Source: Faecalimonas sp.
GTDB taxonomy: Bacteria; Bacillota_A; Clostridia; Lachnospirales; Lachnospiraceae
Assembly (NCBI GenBank): GCA_026169575.1
Contig: JAPFCT010000102.1
Coordinates: 1-15,945 of the forward strand
Reading direction: 5' to 3'
DNA: 15,945 bases
Shown piece by piece: positions 5,921-13,501 of the stretch; within the stretch, counting starts at the first letter, position 1, and the number at the start of each line of letters is the position of its first letter. The notes below the pieces were generated by a model that saw nothing but the letters and a program-made list of their open reading frames with translations, made no database searches and was not told the DNA's origin. A program made the position numbers and the translations under genes.

Positions 5921-7470
5921 TTCATAGACATTTCCCGGAATATGAAGACCGGATTGCTGTCGGTCTTGTCGGGGAAGGGTCAGAATGTCTCGGGTTTGAC
6001 GATGCTGTTTCGGAAGATCATGACTATGGGGCAGCATTCTGCATGTGGCTTACGCAGGAAGACTATGATCGCATCGGCGCCAGACTCCAGCAGGCATATG
6101 AGAACCTTCCAGATGAGATAGAAGGGAAGAAAAGGCGGAATGCTTCTGCGCGGGGAGCCGGGAGAGACGGCGTATTTTCGATTTCCGGATTTTATGAGAA
6201 GTTTGTTGGAAGAAGTCTGCTTTCGGTACTGGAAAATCCAGAAAAAGCAAAGATGGAGAAAATAGTTCAGGCATGGGCAGAAGCGAGAGAAGAACAGCTT
6301 GCAATGGCTGTCAATGGAGAAGTGTTTGCCGATCCTTCCGGGAAATTTTCCAAAATCAGAGAACGTCTGCTTGCCGGGATGCCGGAAAGTCTGTGGCTGC
6401 AAAAGATCGCGACTGCGGCGGCGCTTCTGGCGCAGGCAGGGCAGTATAATTATGCCCGCTGCATGAAGCGGAAAGATACGACGGCGGCTTCTTTTGCATT
6501 GTGGGAATTTCTGCGGGAAGCAGTCCATATCGAATATCTGCTTCACCGCACCTATATGCCATATTATAAATGGGCATGGCGGGGAATGGAGCGTTTGCCC
6601 GGTGCCAGAGAACTGCAAAGGCGGACAGAGGCTCTGGCAAAAGAACGCCCGGAGACCTGCTATTGGCAAAATGACAGAGCGGTGGAAGGAAGAGATAAGA
6701 TCAACTGGAATGATCCGGTTGTGCGCGAGATTGAGCAGATCTGCGCCATAATCCTGGAACAACTCCGGGAACAGCATCTGACATATGGAACGGAAGATTT
6801 CCTGGAAATCCATACAGACAGAATTTTAAAGGCAGGAGAACGAATGAAAAGAGAAAATACAAAGATCATAGAGTCGATCATCCAATTAGAATGGGAAATG
6901 TTTCAAAATGTGAGAAATACCGGTGGCAGAGCCGGCTGCCAGGATGACTGGGAAACTTTCTATATTATGAGAAAAAGCCAGTTTTCCTTGTGGGAAAAGG
7001 AGCTGCTCTGCTCCTATGAGAGGGATCTTCTTGACGGGAAAGGTGTGGGAAGAAATCTGATCATGGAAAAATATGCATATATGATGGAATCTACAGTGCC
7101 GGAAGAATACAGAAAGATTGCAGAAAATCTTCCAAAAATTTCTGAGGAAAAAGAAAAGTTGATCGAAGGAATTATTTCTATCCAGGTAAGCTGGAGGGAA
7201 GAAATGGCAGGAGAGTATCCACAGTTGTCCGGGCAGGCGCGGATCGTTCATACGGCGGAAGACACAGCAGAAGATATCTCCTTTGAAACATATCTGAGGG
7301 GTGAATTAAAGACGTATTCTATGGAGACACTGGTTCGCTACGGGCAGCTTGTGGCAGCATATGCGGGAAACGGTAAAAATATGGTGGAAGAAATCATTGC
7401 CCGCACAGTCAGATTATACGGATATAGTGATATGAGGCAGGCGGAGAATGCGGTTGAAAGACAGGCATAG
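5917..7470 (+). CDS. DUF4037 (nucleotidyltransferase-like) plus DUF4125 protein
   Basis: This encodes 517 aa if translation starts at ATG 5917, which overlaps the TPR stop as ATGA. The N-terminal part matches DUF4037: IAVGLVGEGSECLGFDD followed by VSEDHDYG. Residues Gly21-Ser22, 11 intervening residues, then Asp34-His35-Asp36 fit the hG[GS]x9-13Dh[DE] signature of the polymerase-beta nucleotidyltransferase superfamily. A helical region with REAVHIEYLLHRTYMPYYKW (about 206-225) resembles the C-terminal helical part of such enzymes. From about residue 319 (ESIIQLEWEMF, CQDDWETFYIMRKSQF, TYLRGELKTYSMETL) it matches DUF4125, of unknown function. Family-like residues GIELARAYYEKFGRQ are encoded just upstream of the ATG in the same frame (5872-5916), so the independent start would lose the first helix. 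Enzymatic activity is inferred from the motif only. A terminator follows. Confidence 0.85.
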   Translation: MIHRHFPEYEDRIAVGLVGEGSECLGFDDAVSEDHDYGAAFCMWLTQEDYDRIGARLQQAYENLPDEIEGKKRRNASARGAGRDGVFSISGFYEKFVGRSLLSVLENPEKAKMEKIVQAWAEAREEQLAMAVNGEVFADPSGKFSKIRERLLAGMPESLWLQKIATAAALLAQAGQYNYARCMKRKDTTAASFALWEFLREAVHIEYLLHRTYMPYYKWAWRGMERLPGARELQRRTEALAKERPETCYWQNDRAVEGRDKINWNDPVVREIEQICAIILEQLREQHLTYGTEDFLEIHTDRILKAGERMKRENTKIIESIIQLEWEMFQNVRNTGGRAGCQDDWETFYIMRKSQFSLWEKELLCSYERDLLDGKGVGRNLIMEKYAYMMESTVPEEYRKIAENLPKISEEKEKLIEGIISIQVSWREEMAGEYPQLSGQARIVHTAEDTAEDISFETYLRGELKTYSMETLVRYGQLVAAYAGNGKNMVEEIIARTVRLYGYSDMRQAENAVERQA

Positions 7471-7513
7471 AAAAGCTAATGGTAAGTTTTAAACAAATGG
7501 AAATAGAATTTAT

Positions 7514-7548
7514 AATAGGGCGGGGCACAATGTGTCCTGCTTATTTTT
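7514..7548 (+). terminator. Rho-independent terminator of the trpS-TPR-DUF4037 unit
   Basis: GCGGGGCAC (7520-7528) pairs with GTGTCCTGC (7532-7540), including two G-U pairs, around a 3-nt loop, and is followed by TTATTTTTG. It lies about 50 nt after the DUF4125 stop and abuts the group II intron fragment. Confidence 0.75.
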
Positions 7549-7700
7549 GTTTGCCCAACATGGGCAAACTCTAACGGGTGTAAGTCCCGAACATGCCCAA
7601 TGTATAGCTGAACAGCAAGGGTGTTTATCGTGAGGCAAAATCTGAAAGAAGCTGGAGGCAAACCTCTGGTCTGACGAACAGAAATCACATATAAGGCTAA
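7549..7700 (+). mobile_element. 5' fragment of a group II intron (domain I), no reverse transcriptase
   Basis: The segment GTTTGCCCAACATGGGC, then CTAACGGGTGTAAGTCCCG, AACATGCCC, AGCAAGGGTGT, ATCGTGAG, TCTGAAAGAAGC, GGAGGCAAACCTCTGGTCTG, ACGAACAGAAATC and CATATAAGGCT follows, from memory, the 5' domain I of group II introns that carry LtrA-type maturases in Lachnospiraceae. Short pairings such as GCCC/GGGC and CGGG/CCCG are visible. No maturase frame and no domain V or VI sequence follows. The similarity fades after about 7700, so this is a truncated relic, or the start of a short derivative. Its first bases touch the U-tract of a terminator, the typical insertion site of bacterial class C introns. 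The usual GUGCG/GUGUG 5' end is GTTTG here. Class and boundaries are tentative. Confidence 0.62.
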
Positions 7701-7772
7701 GAAGCGAAACTGACGAGCGTATAAGCTGTGGGTTATAAGGTAGACAAATATATACTGATAAGTACAAATAAA

Positions 7773-7808
7773 TTGAAATATGTCTAAAATTGAACTATAA
7801 TATAGACA
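7773..7808 (+). promoter_or_regulatory. Promoter and putative operator of the nucleoside operon
   Basis: A -35 TTGAAA (7773-7778) and a perfect -10 TATAAT (7796-7801) have 17-nt spacing. An inverted repeat TGTCTA (7781-7786) and TAGACA (7803-7808) brackets the -10, and a further copy TAGACAAATA occurs at 7741-7750, matching 7803-7812 exactly. GntR/UTRA regulators commonly bind GTCTA/TAGAC-like half-sites, so the regulator at 13502-14236 is the likely ligand. The repeats are seen; the binding is inferred. Confidence 0.65.
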
Positions 7809-7844
7809 AATAAATGAAAATTGGTAAGTTTCGGAGGAAGTAAT

Positions 7845-8798
7845 ATGATAAAGATGTTAATAGATGTAGATACAGGAGTAGATGATTCCATTGCGCTTTT
7901 ATATGCATTAAATCATCCAGAAGTTGAGATTGTAGGGATTACAACGGGATGTGGAAATGTGGATGCCGTGCAGGCAGCAGAAAACACAGTACGTATTATC
8001 GAGTTGTCTGATACAAATAAAAAAATACCGGTTGTTGTAGGAGCAAATCAGCCTTTAAATGGAATATGGGAAGGTCCGGTAGCATGGATCCACGGAGAAA
8101 ACGGAGTGGGAAATGTACAGTTGGAGAAGGGAAAATTGTCTTACAGAACAGACATTGCAGCTGAAGATTTTATCTATGAGATGTTGAAAAAATATCCGCA
8201 GGAACTAACAATTGTAACACTGGGACGACTTACCAATATAGCAATGCTGGTGCAAAAATATCCCGGAGCGTCTAAGCTGGTAAAAAATCTGGTTATGATG
8301 GGAGGAACTGTAAATGCACCGGGAAATGTATCACCAGTAGCAGAAGCAAATGTCGCAGGAGATCCGGAAGCATGTGATCAAGTATTTCTCACGGGAATGG
8401 ACATCACTGTTGTTGGTTTGGATGTTACTTTAAAGACAAGACTGACTAAAAAGCATATAGAACAGATGGAAACATATTGTTCTGCAAGATGTAAGCCCGC
8501 AGTACAATACATGAAAAAAGCGTTAGCGTATTATATGAATGGATCAAGAGTACAAAACTATACGCCAGATAATTGCCCGCTTCATGATCCGCTGGCAATG
8601 GTGGCTACAGTTGTTCCAAGTATTTTGAAAGTGCAGAAAAGAAAGGCAAGGGTAGAGTGTTCTGGTACATATTGTCGGGGAATGATTGTGACAGATCTTC
8701 GGGAAAAGCCGATAGAGGCAGAGTATATTAATTTTGCATTGGAAGTTGATGCAAAACGAGCGATTAATGAACTTATGTCTGTATTCTGGAGAGAATAA
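7845..8798 (+). CDS. Nucleoside hydrolase (inosine/uridine-preferring family)
   Basis: This encodes 317 aa, normal for the family, with GGAGG at 7833-7837 and 7-nt spacing to ATG 7845. A TTG at 7821 in the same frame lies upstream of that ribosome site and is rejected. The enzyme hydrolyses the N-glycosidic bond of ribonucleosides to free base and ribose. The calcium-binding signature DVDTGVDD is at residues 7-14. MMGG and VSPVAEANVAGDPEA carry the Asn/Glu substrate region, and the C-terminal PLHDPLAM holds His247-Asp248, the usual catalytic His and metal Asp. No signal peptide is present, so it acts in the cytoplasm on imported nucleosides, consistent with the transporter genes that follow. 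Base preference cannot be read from the sequence. No ribokinase or base-salvage gene is in the operon. Confidence 0.93.
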   Translation: MIKMLIDVDTGVDDSIALLYALNHPEVEIVGITTGCGNVDAVQAAENTVRIIELSDTNKKIPVVVGANQPLNGIWEGPVAWIHGENGVGNVQLEKGKLSYRTDIAAEDFIYEMLKKYPQELTIVTLGRLTNIAMLVQKYPGASKLVKNLVMMGGTVNAPGNVSPVAEANVAGDPEACDQVFLTGMDITVVGLDVTLKTRLTKKHIEQMETYCSARCKPAVQYMKKALAYYMNGSRVQNYTPDNCPLHDPLAMVATVVPSILKVQKRKARVECSGTYCRGMIVTDLREKPIEAEYINFALEVDAKRAINELMSVFWRE

Positions 8799-8844
8799 AG
8801 CAGACATTTGATAAAGTAAAAATAAAAAAGGAAGGAAAAAGGAA

Positions 8845-9933
8845 ATGATGAAAAAAAGTGTGGCATTTGGAATGGCGATGGTGATGATGGCATCTGTAAT
8901 TTTTTCGGGATGTGGAAATACAGATGAGGGCAGTAAAAAGGAGTCAAAAGACAGCGCGGGAAAAGTAGGATGTATTTTAGGAGTAGGGGGTCTTGGAGAT
9001 CAGGCTTTTAATGATTTGATTTACGAGGGACTTGAAAGAGCAAAGGAAGAATTAAATATTGATTTTGATTATGCAGAACCGGCTCAGGTATCAGAGTTTG
9101 AATTAATGATGCGGGATATGGCTTCTTCAGGAGAATATGGTGCAATTATTTGCGTAGGATTTGACCAGACAGATGCGTTATCAAAAGTAGCTCCAGAATT
9201 TCCAGATCAGCAGTTTGCATTTATTGATGGAACATTAGAAGCTGAAAATGTTGTAAATTATGCTGCAAAAGAAGAAGAAGGAGCTTTTCTAGCAGGGGCG
9301 CTTGCAGGATTGATGAAAAAAGATGCGGCGGCATATGGTGTGGAAGATAATGATACAATCGGATTTATTGCGGCATTGGAGACACCGATCCTCTTAAAAT
9401 GGAATTCTGGATATATGGCAGGAGCACAGTATGTAAATCCAGAGATCAATTGTCTGTCAGATTTTGTGGCAGGGGATAATCCGTTCGGAGATACAACAAC
9501 AGCAAAAGAAATTGCAATCAGTCAGAAAAATCAAGGAGCAGATATTATTTTTCATGCAGCAGGGGGAGCCGGACTGGGGGTATTTGATGCTGCAAAAGAA
9601 TATGATTTCTATGCGATCGGATGTAACTCAAATCAGAACACAGTAAATCCAGAACATATTGTTGCAAGCATTTTAAAACGAGTGGACACAGCCTCATATG
9701 ATATTGCTAAAAGTGCGATCATCGACAAAGATTTGGCAGTGGGAACAACAGTGTCTCTTGGACTTTCTGATGAAGGGATGGATTATACATTAGAACAAAG
9801 TAAGGTTCCGGTATCAGAAAAAGATATTCAGATTATTGATGAAATTAAACAAAAGATTGTCGACGAAGAAATTAAAGTTCCATCGACAATTGAGGATGCC
9901 AAAAAATTTGTAAAAGAAAATCAGTACCAATAA
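8845..9933 (+). CDS. BMP-family nucleoside-binding lipoprotein
   Basis: This encodes 362 aa; AGGAAGG and AAAGGAA precede the paired ATG ATG at 8845/8848, and either could start. A lipoprotein signal runs to VIFSGC with the lipidated Cys at residue 23, followed by a charged, Ser/Lys-rich linker. The mature part fits the Bmp/PnrA family (PF02608): GVGGLGDQAFNDLIYEGLE, ICVGFDQTDALSKVAPEFPD, QQFAFIDGTLEAENVVNY, and IIFHAAGGAGLGVFDAAKE. Members bind purine or pyrimidine nucleosides outside the cell and deliver them to an ABC transporter. It follows the nucleoside hydrolase by 46 nt with no terminator, and a hairpin separates it from the ATPase gene, which may allow higher expression of the binding protein. 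Confidence 0.93.
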   Translation: MMKKSVAFGMAMVMMASVIFSGCGNTDEGSKKESKDSAGKVGCILGVGGLGDQAFNDLIYEGLERAKEELNIDFDYAEPAQVSEFELMMRDMASSGEYGAIICVGFDQTDALSKVAPEFPDQQFAFIDGTLEAENVVNYAAKEEEGAFLAGALAGLMKKDAAAYGVEDNDTIGFIAALETPILLKWNSGYMAGAQYVNPEINCLSDFVAGDNPFGDTTTAKEIAISQKNQGADIIFHAAGGAGLGVFDAAKEYDFYAIGCNSNQNTVNPEHIVASILKRVDTASYDIAKSAIIDKDLAVGTTVSLGLSDEGMDYTLEQSKVPVSEKDIQIIDEIKQKIVDEEIKVPSTIEDAKKFVKENQYQ

Positions 9934-9943
9934 GAAAAAAGAG

Positions 9944-9980
9944 GATAGATGTATGTCAGGAAAACTGGAATACATCTATT
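9944..9980 (+). promoter_or_regulatory. Intercistronic hairpin between lipoprotein and ATPase genes
   Basis: ATAGATGTAT (9945-9954) and ATACATCTAT (9970-9979) are perfect inverted 10-mers. Inside them TCAG (9956-9959) pairs with CTGG (9965-9968) around a GAAAA loop. It is followed by TCTTAAATAGG rather than a U-tract, so full termination is unlikely. A role in 3'-end protection or partial attenuation of the downstream genes is inferred from position. Confidence 0.6.
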
Positions 9981-10002
9981 CTTAAATAGGAGGGAACAGA
10001 GG

Positions 10003-11499
10003 ATGTATGCCGTAGAAATGCGTGGGATTACAAAGCGCTTTCCTGGAATGGTTGCAAATGATCAGATAGAATTTCTTGTAGAAAAGGGAGAAATCCATAG
10101 CCTGCTTGGAGAAAATGGTGCAGGAAAAACTACATTGATGAAGATTTTGTTTGGTCTTTATCAGCCAGATGAAGGAAGTATAAAAATCAACGGGAATGAG
10201 GTCAAGCATCAGACAGCAGTAAAAGCATTTGATATGGGGTTGGGAATGGTACACCAACATTTTATGCTGATTGATAATATGACAGTATGGGAAAATATCG
10301 TTCTTGGAAGTGAACCGGGGAAACTTCTGATTGACAAGAAAAAGGGAAAGAGGATTGTAAAACAATTATCAGAAAAATATCATTTTGACCTTGATGTGGA
10401 TGCGAAAGTTTCGGAGATTTCTGTTGGGATGAAACAGAGGGTGGAGATTTTAAAAACCTTATATAGAGGAGCAGAAATTATTATTTTAGATGAGCCAACA
10501 GCGGTGCTTACACCATTGGAAGTAGAACAGCTTTTACAGATCTTACTTGAGATGAAAAAAGAGGGAAAGACAATTATCTTTATCACACATAAGCTGAAAG
10601 AAACAATGGCGGTATCAGACCATGTGACAATTTTGCGCGGTGGAAAGTCAGTGGAATATATTAAGACAGCAGAAACAACAGAAAAAGAATTGGCAACGCT
10701 CATGGTCGGCTATGAAATTGATATGACGTTGGAGAGAAAAAAGGTAAAAAAAGGTAAAACAGTCCTCTCTCTGCAAAATATAAGATTGCTTTCTCATGCA
10801 GAGAAGACGGTTGATTTGGAGTTACATGCTGGAGAAATATTGGGGATAGCAGGAGTAGAAGGAAATGGTCAGCAACAGTTAGAAGAGATGATCATGGGAT
10901 TAGAGAAGGTAAAATGTGGAAAAATTTTCTTTTGGGAAGAAGAAATTACCGGGCTGTCCGTAAAAGAGCGATGTAAAAGAGGAATCGGATATATTCCGTC
11001 TGACAGATATAAAAGGGCGATCTTACCAGGATTTTCCTTAAAAGATAACTATCTTCTGGGAAATCAGTATAAGAACAGTTATGTTAGAAAAGGAATATTA
11101 AATCAAGATTACATAGAAAAGAAAACAAAAGAATTAATGGGAAAATTTGATGTTCGTGCAGTCAATGGAGAACAACCGATCGGTGCACTATCAGGTGGAA
11201 ATCAACAGAAATTAGTATTGAGCAGAGAAGTGGACAAAGATCCGGAGTTGATTTTAGCATGTCAACCGGTGAGAGGATTGGATATTGGTGCGATTAAGTT
11301 TATCCATAATGTTCTGTTGGAACTTCGAAATCAGGGGAAAGCTATATTACTGATTTCAGCAGAGCTATCAGATTTATTTCAGTTGAGTGATCGTATTGGT
11401 GTGTTATATAAAGGTGAATTGATGTCACTTCAGGAAACGGAGAAATATACAACGGAATCTATTAGTTTGCTTATGGCAGGAAAGAAAGGGGGAAAATAG
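10003..11499 (+). CDS. Nucleoside ABC transporter ATP-binding protein (two ATPase domains)
   Basis: This encodes 498 aa from ATG 10003, preceded by AGGAGGG (9988-9994) with 8-nt spacing; a GTA/ATG-rich stretch from 9949 in frame is the hairpin region, not coding. The protein has two fused nucleotide-binding domains, as in the sugar/nucleoside (RbsA/NupA-like) importers. Domain 1 has Walker A GENGAGKTT (36-44), the atypical signature VGMKQRVEI, and Walker B ILDEPTAV with Asp163-Glu164. Domain 2 has a degenerate Walker A (GVEGNGQQQL), LSGGNQQK at 396-403, and a Walker B ending ILACQPVRGLD with no catalytic Glu. That asymmetry is usual in the family, so domain 1 should drive hydrolysis. It pairs with the two permeases that follow after 2 nt. 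Confidence 0.95.
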   Translation: MYAVEMRGITKRFPGMVANDQIEFLVEKGEIHSLLGENGAGKTTLMKILFGLYQPDEGSIKINGNEVKHQTAVKAFDMGLGMVHQHFMLIDNMTVWENIVLGSEPGKLLIDKKKGKRIVKQLSEKYHFDLDVDAKVSEISVGMKQRVEILKTLYRGAEIIILDEPTAVLTPLEVEQLLQILLEMKKEGKTIIFITHKLKETMAVSDHVTILRGGKSVEYIKTAETTEKELATLMVGYEIDMTLERKKVKKGKTVLSLQNIRLLSHAEKTVDLELHAGEILGIAGVEGNGQQQLEEMIMGLEKVKCGKIFFWEEEITGLSVKERCKRGIGYIPSDRYKRAILPGFSLKDNYLLGNQYKNSYVRKGILNQDYIEKKTKELMGKFDVRAVNGEQPIGALSGGNQQKLVLSREVDKDPELILACQPVRGLDIGAIKFIHNVLLELRNQGKAILLISAELSDLFQLSDRIGVLYKGELMSLQETEKYTTESISLLMAGKKGGK

Positions 11500-11501
11500 A
11501 T

Positions 11502-12539
11502 ATGAAACAGAAGACAGTTCTTTATAATCTTTTATTATCCCTCGGCGCAATTTTATTTTCATTGTTGATCGCAGCAGGAGTTATGTTGCTTGTCGGCTAT
11601 AATCCACTGGAAGCATATAGTGCTCTGATTGAAGGAGCATTTGGATCCAAGAATGCATTTGCGAATACATTAAGTAAGAGCATTCCATTGTTGTTTACAG
11701 GTCTTGCAGTTGCCTTTGCAAAAAAGGGTGGAATTTTTAATATTGGTGGAGAAGGACAGTTATACGCAGGGGCAATGGCGAGTACGGCGACAGCTCTTAT
11801 GATGCAGGGAGCACCCAGGGGGATGGTAATCCTCTGTGCTTTCGGGGCAGGCATGCTTGCAGGAGCATGTGTGGGTGCTGTTATCGGGGCTGCAAAAATT
11901 AAATTGCAGGTAAATGAAGTAGTGGTAGCAATTATGCTGAATTATATCATTCAATATTTTACTTCTTATATTGTTACATATCCGCTAAAGCAAGAAGGAG
12001 CAATGACAGCTCAGACAGTGGATATTGGTGCAACGTATATGTTGACAAAATTAATTCCAAAGACGCAATTAACAACAGCCCTTTTAATAGCGGTAGCGGC
12101 AGCAGTTATTTTGTACTTCTTTTTTAAGAAAACAAGAGCAGGGTATCATATCCGTGCAGTAGGTGAAAATAAATCGGCGGCTCAGGCAGCAGGGATACCG
12201 ATGCTGACAACGGCTGTTTTGACAATGGGAATTAGCGGGGCTCTTGCTGGTTTGGCAGGCGTGACAGAAGTATTTGGGAAAATGGGAAGATTTATTGATG
12301 GATTTTCTCCAGGATTTGGATTTACCGGAATTGCGGTGGCCGTATTGGCGAACAATCATCCGGTGGGAATTCTTTTAAGTGCACTTCTGTTTGGAATATT
12401 GGAAGCGGGCTCTATGAAAATGAGTTACTCAGCAGGCATCTCTACAAGTATGGTAAATGTAATTCAGGGATTGGTGATTCTGTTTGTAGCAACTCCTAAT
12501 ATCATAAGATTTATCAGACAGAAGAAAGGAGAATCATAA
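11502..12539 (+). CDS. Nucleoside ABC transporter permease 1
   Basis: This encodes 345 aa; a GGGGGAAAATAG stretch precedes ATG 11502, two bases after the ATPase stop. It is highly hydrophobic, with about eight to ten membrane segments, and belongs to the BPD_transp_2 family (PF02653). The family pattern includes FNIGGEGQLYAGAMAST, the cytoplasmic coupling stretch KTRAGYHIRAVGENKSAAQA near residue 210, and GFGFTGIAVAVLANNHPVG. In NupB/YufP-type systems this subunit forms a heterodimer with the next permease. Its extended N-terminal first segment (LLLSLGAILFSLLIAAGVML) distinguishes it from the shorter partner. Confidence 0.94.
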   Translation: MKQKTVLYNLLLSLGAILFSLLIAAGVMLLVGYNPLEAYSALIEGAFGSKNAFANTLSKSIPLLFTGLAVAFAKKGGIFNIGGEGQLYAGAMASTATALMMQGAPRGMVILCAFGAGMLAGACVGAVIGAAKIKLQVNEVVVAIMLNYIIQYFTSYIVTYPLKQEGAMTAQTVDIGATYMLTKLIPKTQLTTALLIAVAAAVILYFFFKKTRAGYHIRAVGENKSAAQAAGIPMLTTAVLTMGISGALAGLAGVTEVFGKMGRFIDGFSPGFGFTGIAVAVLANNHPVGILLSALLFGILEAGSMKMSYSAGISTSMVNVIQGLVILFVATPNIIRFIRQKKGES

Positions 12540-12540
12540 T

Positions 12541-13458
12541 ATGGGACAATGGGACAATATCTTATCGATGGAAATGATTTTAAGTACATTGCGTATGGCA
12601 ATTCCTTTAGTGCTGGCTTCTGTCGGGGGAACATTATGTGAGCGGAGCGGTATTATTAATCTGGGAATTGAAGGAATGATGCTTTCAGGAGCTTTTGGGG
12701 CAGTGTATGGGACATATATCAGTGGAAATCCGTGGGTTGGTGTAGTATTTGCTCTTTTAGTAGGAGCTTTGTTTGGAATATTGCATGCGGTATTATGTGT
12801 CAAGTTTAAAACAAATCAGTCGGTCAGCGGGATTGGGATTAATGTCTTTGTTTCAGGGCTTACGATCGTGCTTACCAGGGCAATATGGAAGTCAGACGGA
12901 ATGAGTGGGCAGGTAGAAAAACTTCCGACAGTCAGTGTCCCGGGATTAAAAAACATTCCGGTGATAGGAGGATTATTTGCAGAACAGTCCCCGTATCTGT
13001 TTATTACAATTGGGATTGTAGCAGGTGCATGGATTTTTATGTATCGTACAAAAGCAGGACTCAGGCTCCGTGCAATTGGAGATCATCCGCAGGCAGCTCA
13101 GACAGTAGGAATTAATGTATCACTTTACCGGTATGCAGCGGTTACAGTCTGTGGAATGTTATGTGGTCTCGCGGGTGGATATCTTTCTATTGTACAAAGT
13201 AATTTATTTGTAAAAGATATGGTCGCAGGTAGAGGATTTATGGCTTTGGCGGCGATGATTTTAGGTGGGTGGAATCCGCTCGGAGCTTTGTGTTCCAGTT
13301 TAGTATTTGCATTTGCGCAGGCGCTGAGAATCAATTTAAAAGTTGAAATACCAAACCAATTGATGCTCATGCTCCCGTATTTTATTACATTATTTGTACT
13401 TCTTTTCTTTGGAAGAAGAGTAAAAGGACCTCAGGCAGCTGGAAATATTGAAGAATAA
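12541..13458 (+). CDS. Nucleoside ABC transporter permease 2
   Basis: This encodes 305 aa from ATG 12541, one base after the previous TAA; AAAGGAGAA within the end of the upstream gene is the ribosome site, so the two permeases are translationally coupled. It is BPD_transp_2-family and of the NupC/YufQ type: LCERSGIINLGIEGMMLSGAF, KTKAGLRLRAIGDHPQAAQTV (the coupling loop to the ATPase), and GRGFMALAAMILGGWNPLGA. The shorter length and the ERSGIINLGIEG stretch are typical of the second permease in these importers. The 43-nt gap to the regulator gene holds no terminator. Confidence 0.94.
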   Translation: MGQWDNILSMEMILSTLRMAIPLVLASVGGTLCERSGIINLGIEGMMLSGAFGAVYGTYISGNPWVGVVFALLVGALFGILHAVLCVKFKTNQSVSGIGINVFVSGLTIVLTRAIWKSDGMSGQVEKLPTVSVPGLKNIPVIGGLFAEQSPYLFITIGIVAGAWIFMYRTKAGLRLRAIGDHPQAAQTVGINVSLYRYAAVTVCGMLCGLAGGYLSIVQSNLFVKDMVAGRGFMALAAMILGGWNPLGALCSSLVFAFAQALRINLKVEIPNQLMLMLPYFITLFVLLFFGRRVKGPQAAGNIEE

Positions 13459-13501
13459 GTGGTAGAATATTTGAAAAGAGCTAGAAAGATGAGGTAAAAG
13501 G

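Noticed and set aside
7476..7688. A 70-codon minus-strand frame in the gap before the nucleoside operon
   Set aside because: It is antisense to the group II intron fragment; frames of this type appear wherever such introns occur and show no protein-like features.
7700..7772. Possible purine riboswitch before the nucleoside operon
   Set aside because: The conserved core of the purine aptamer is not visible, and the promoter at 7773-7801 lies downstream of this stretch, so it would not be in the operon's main mRNA.
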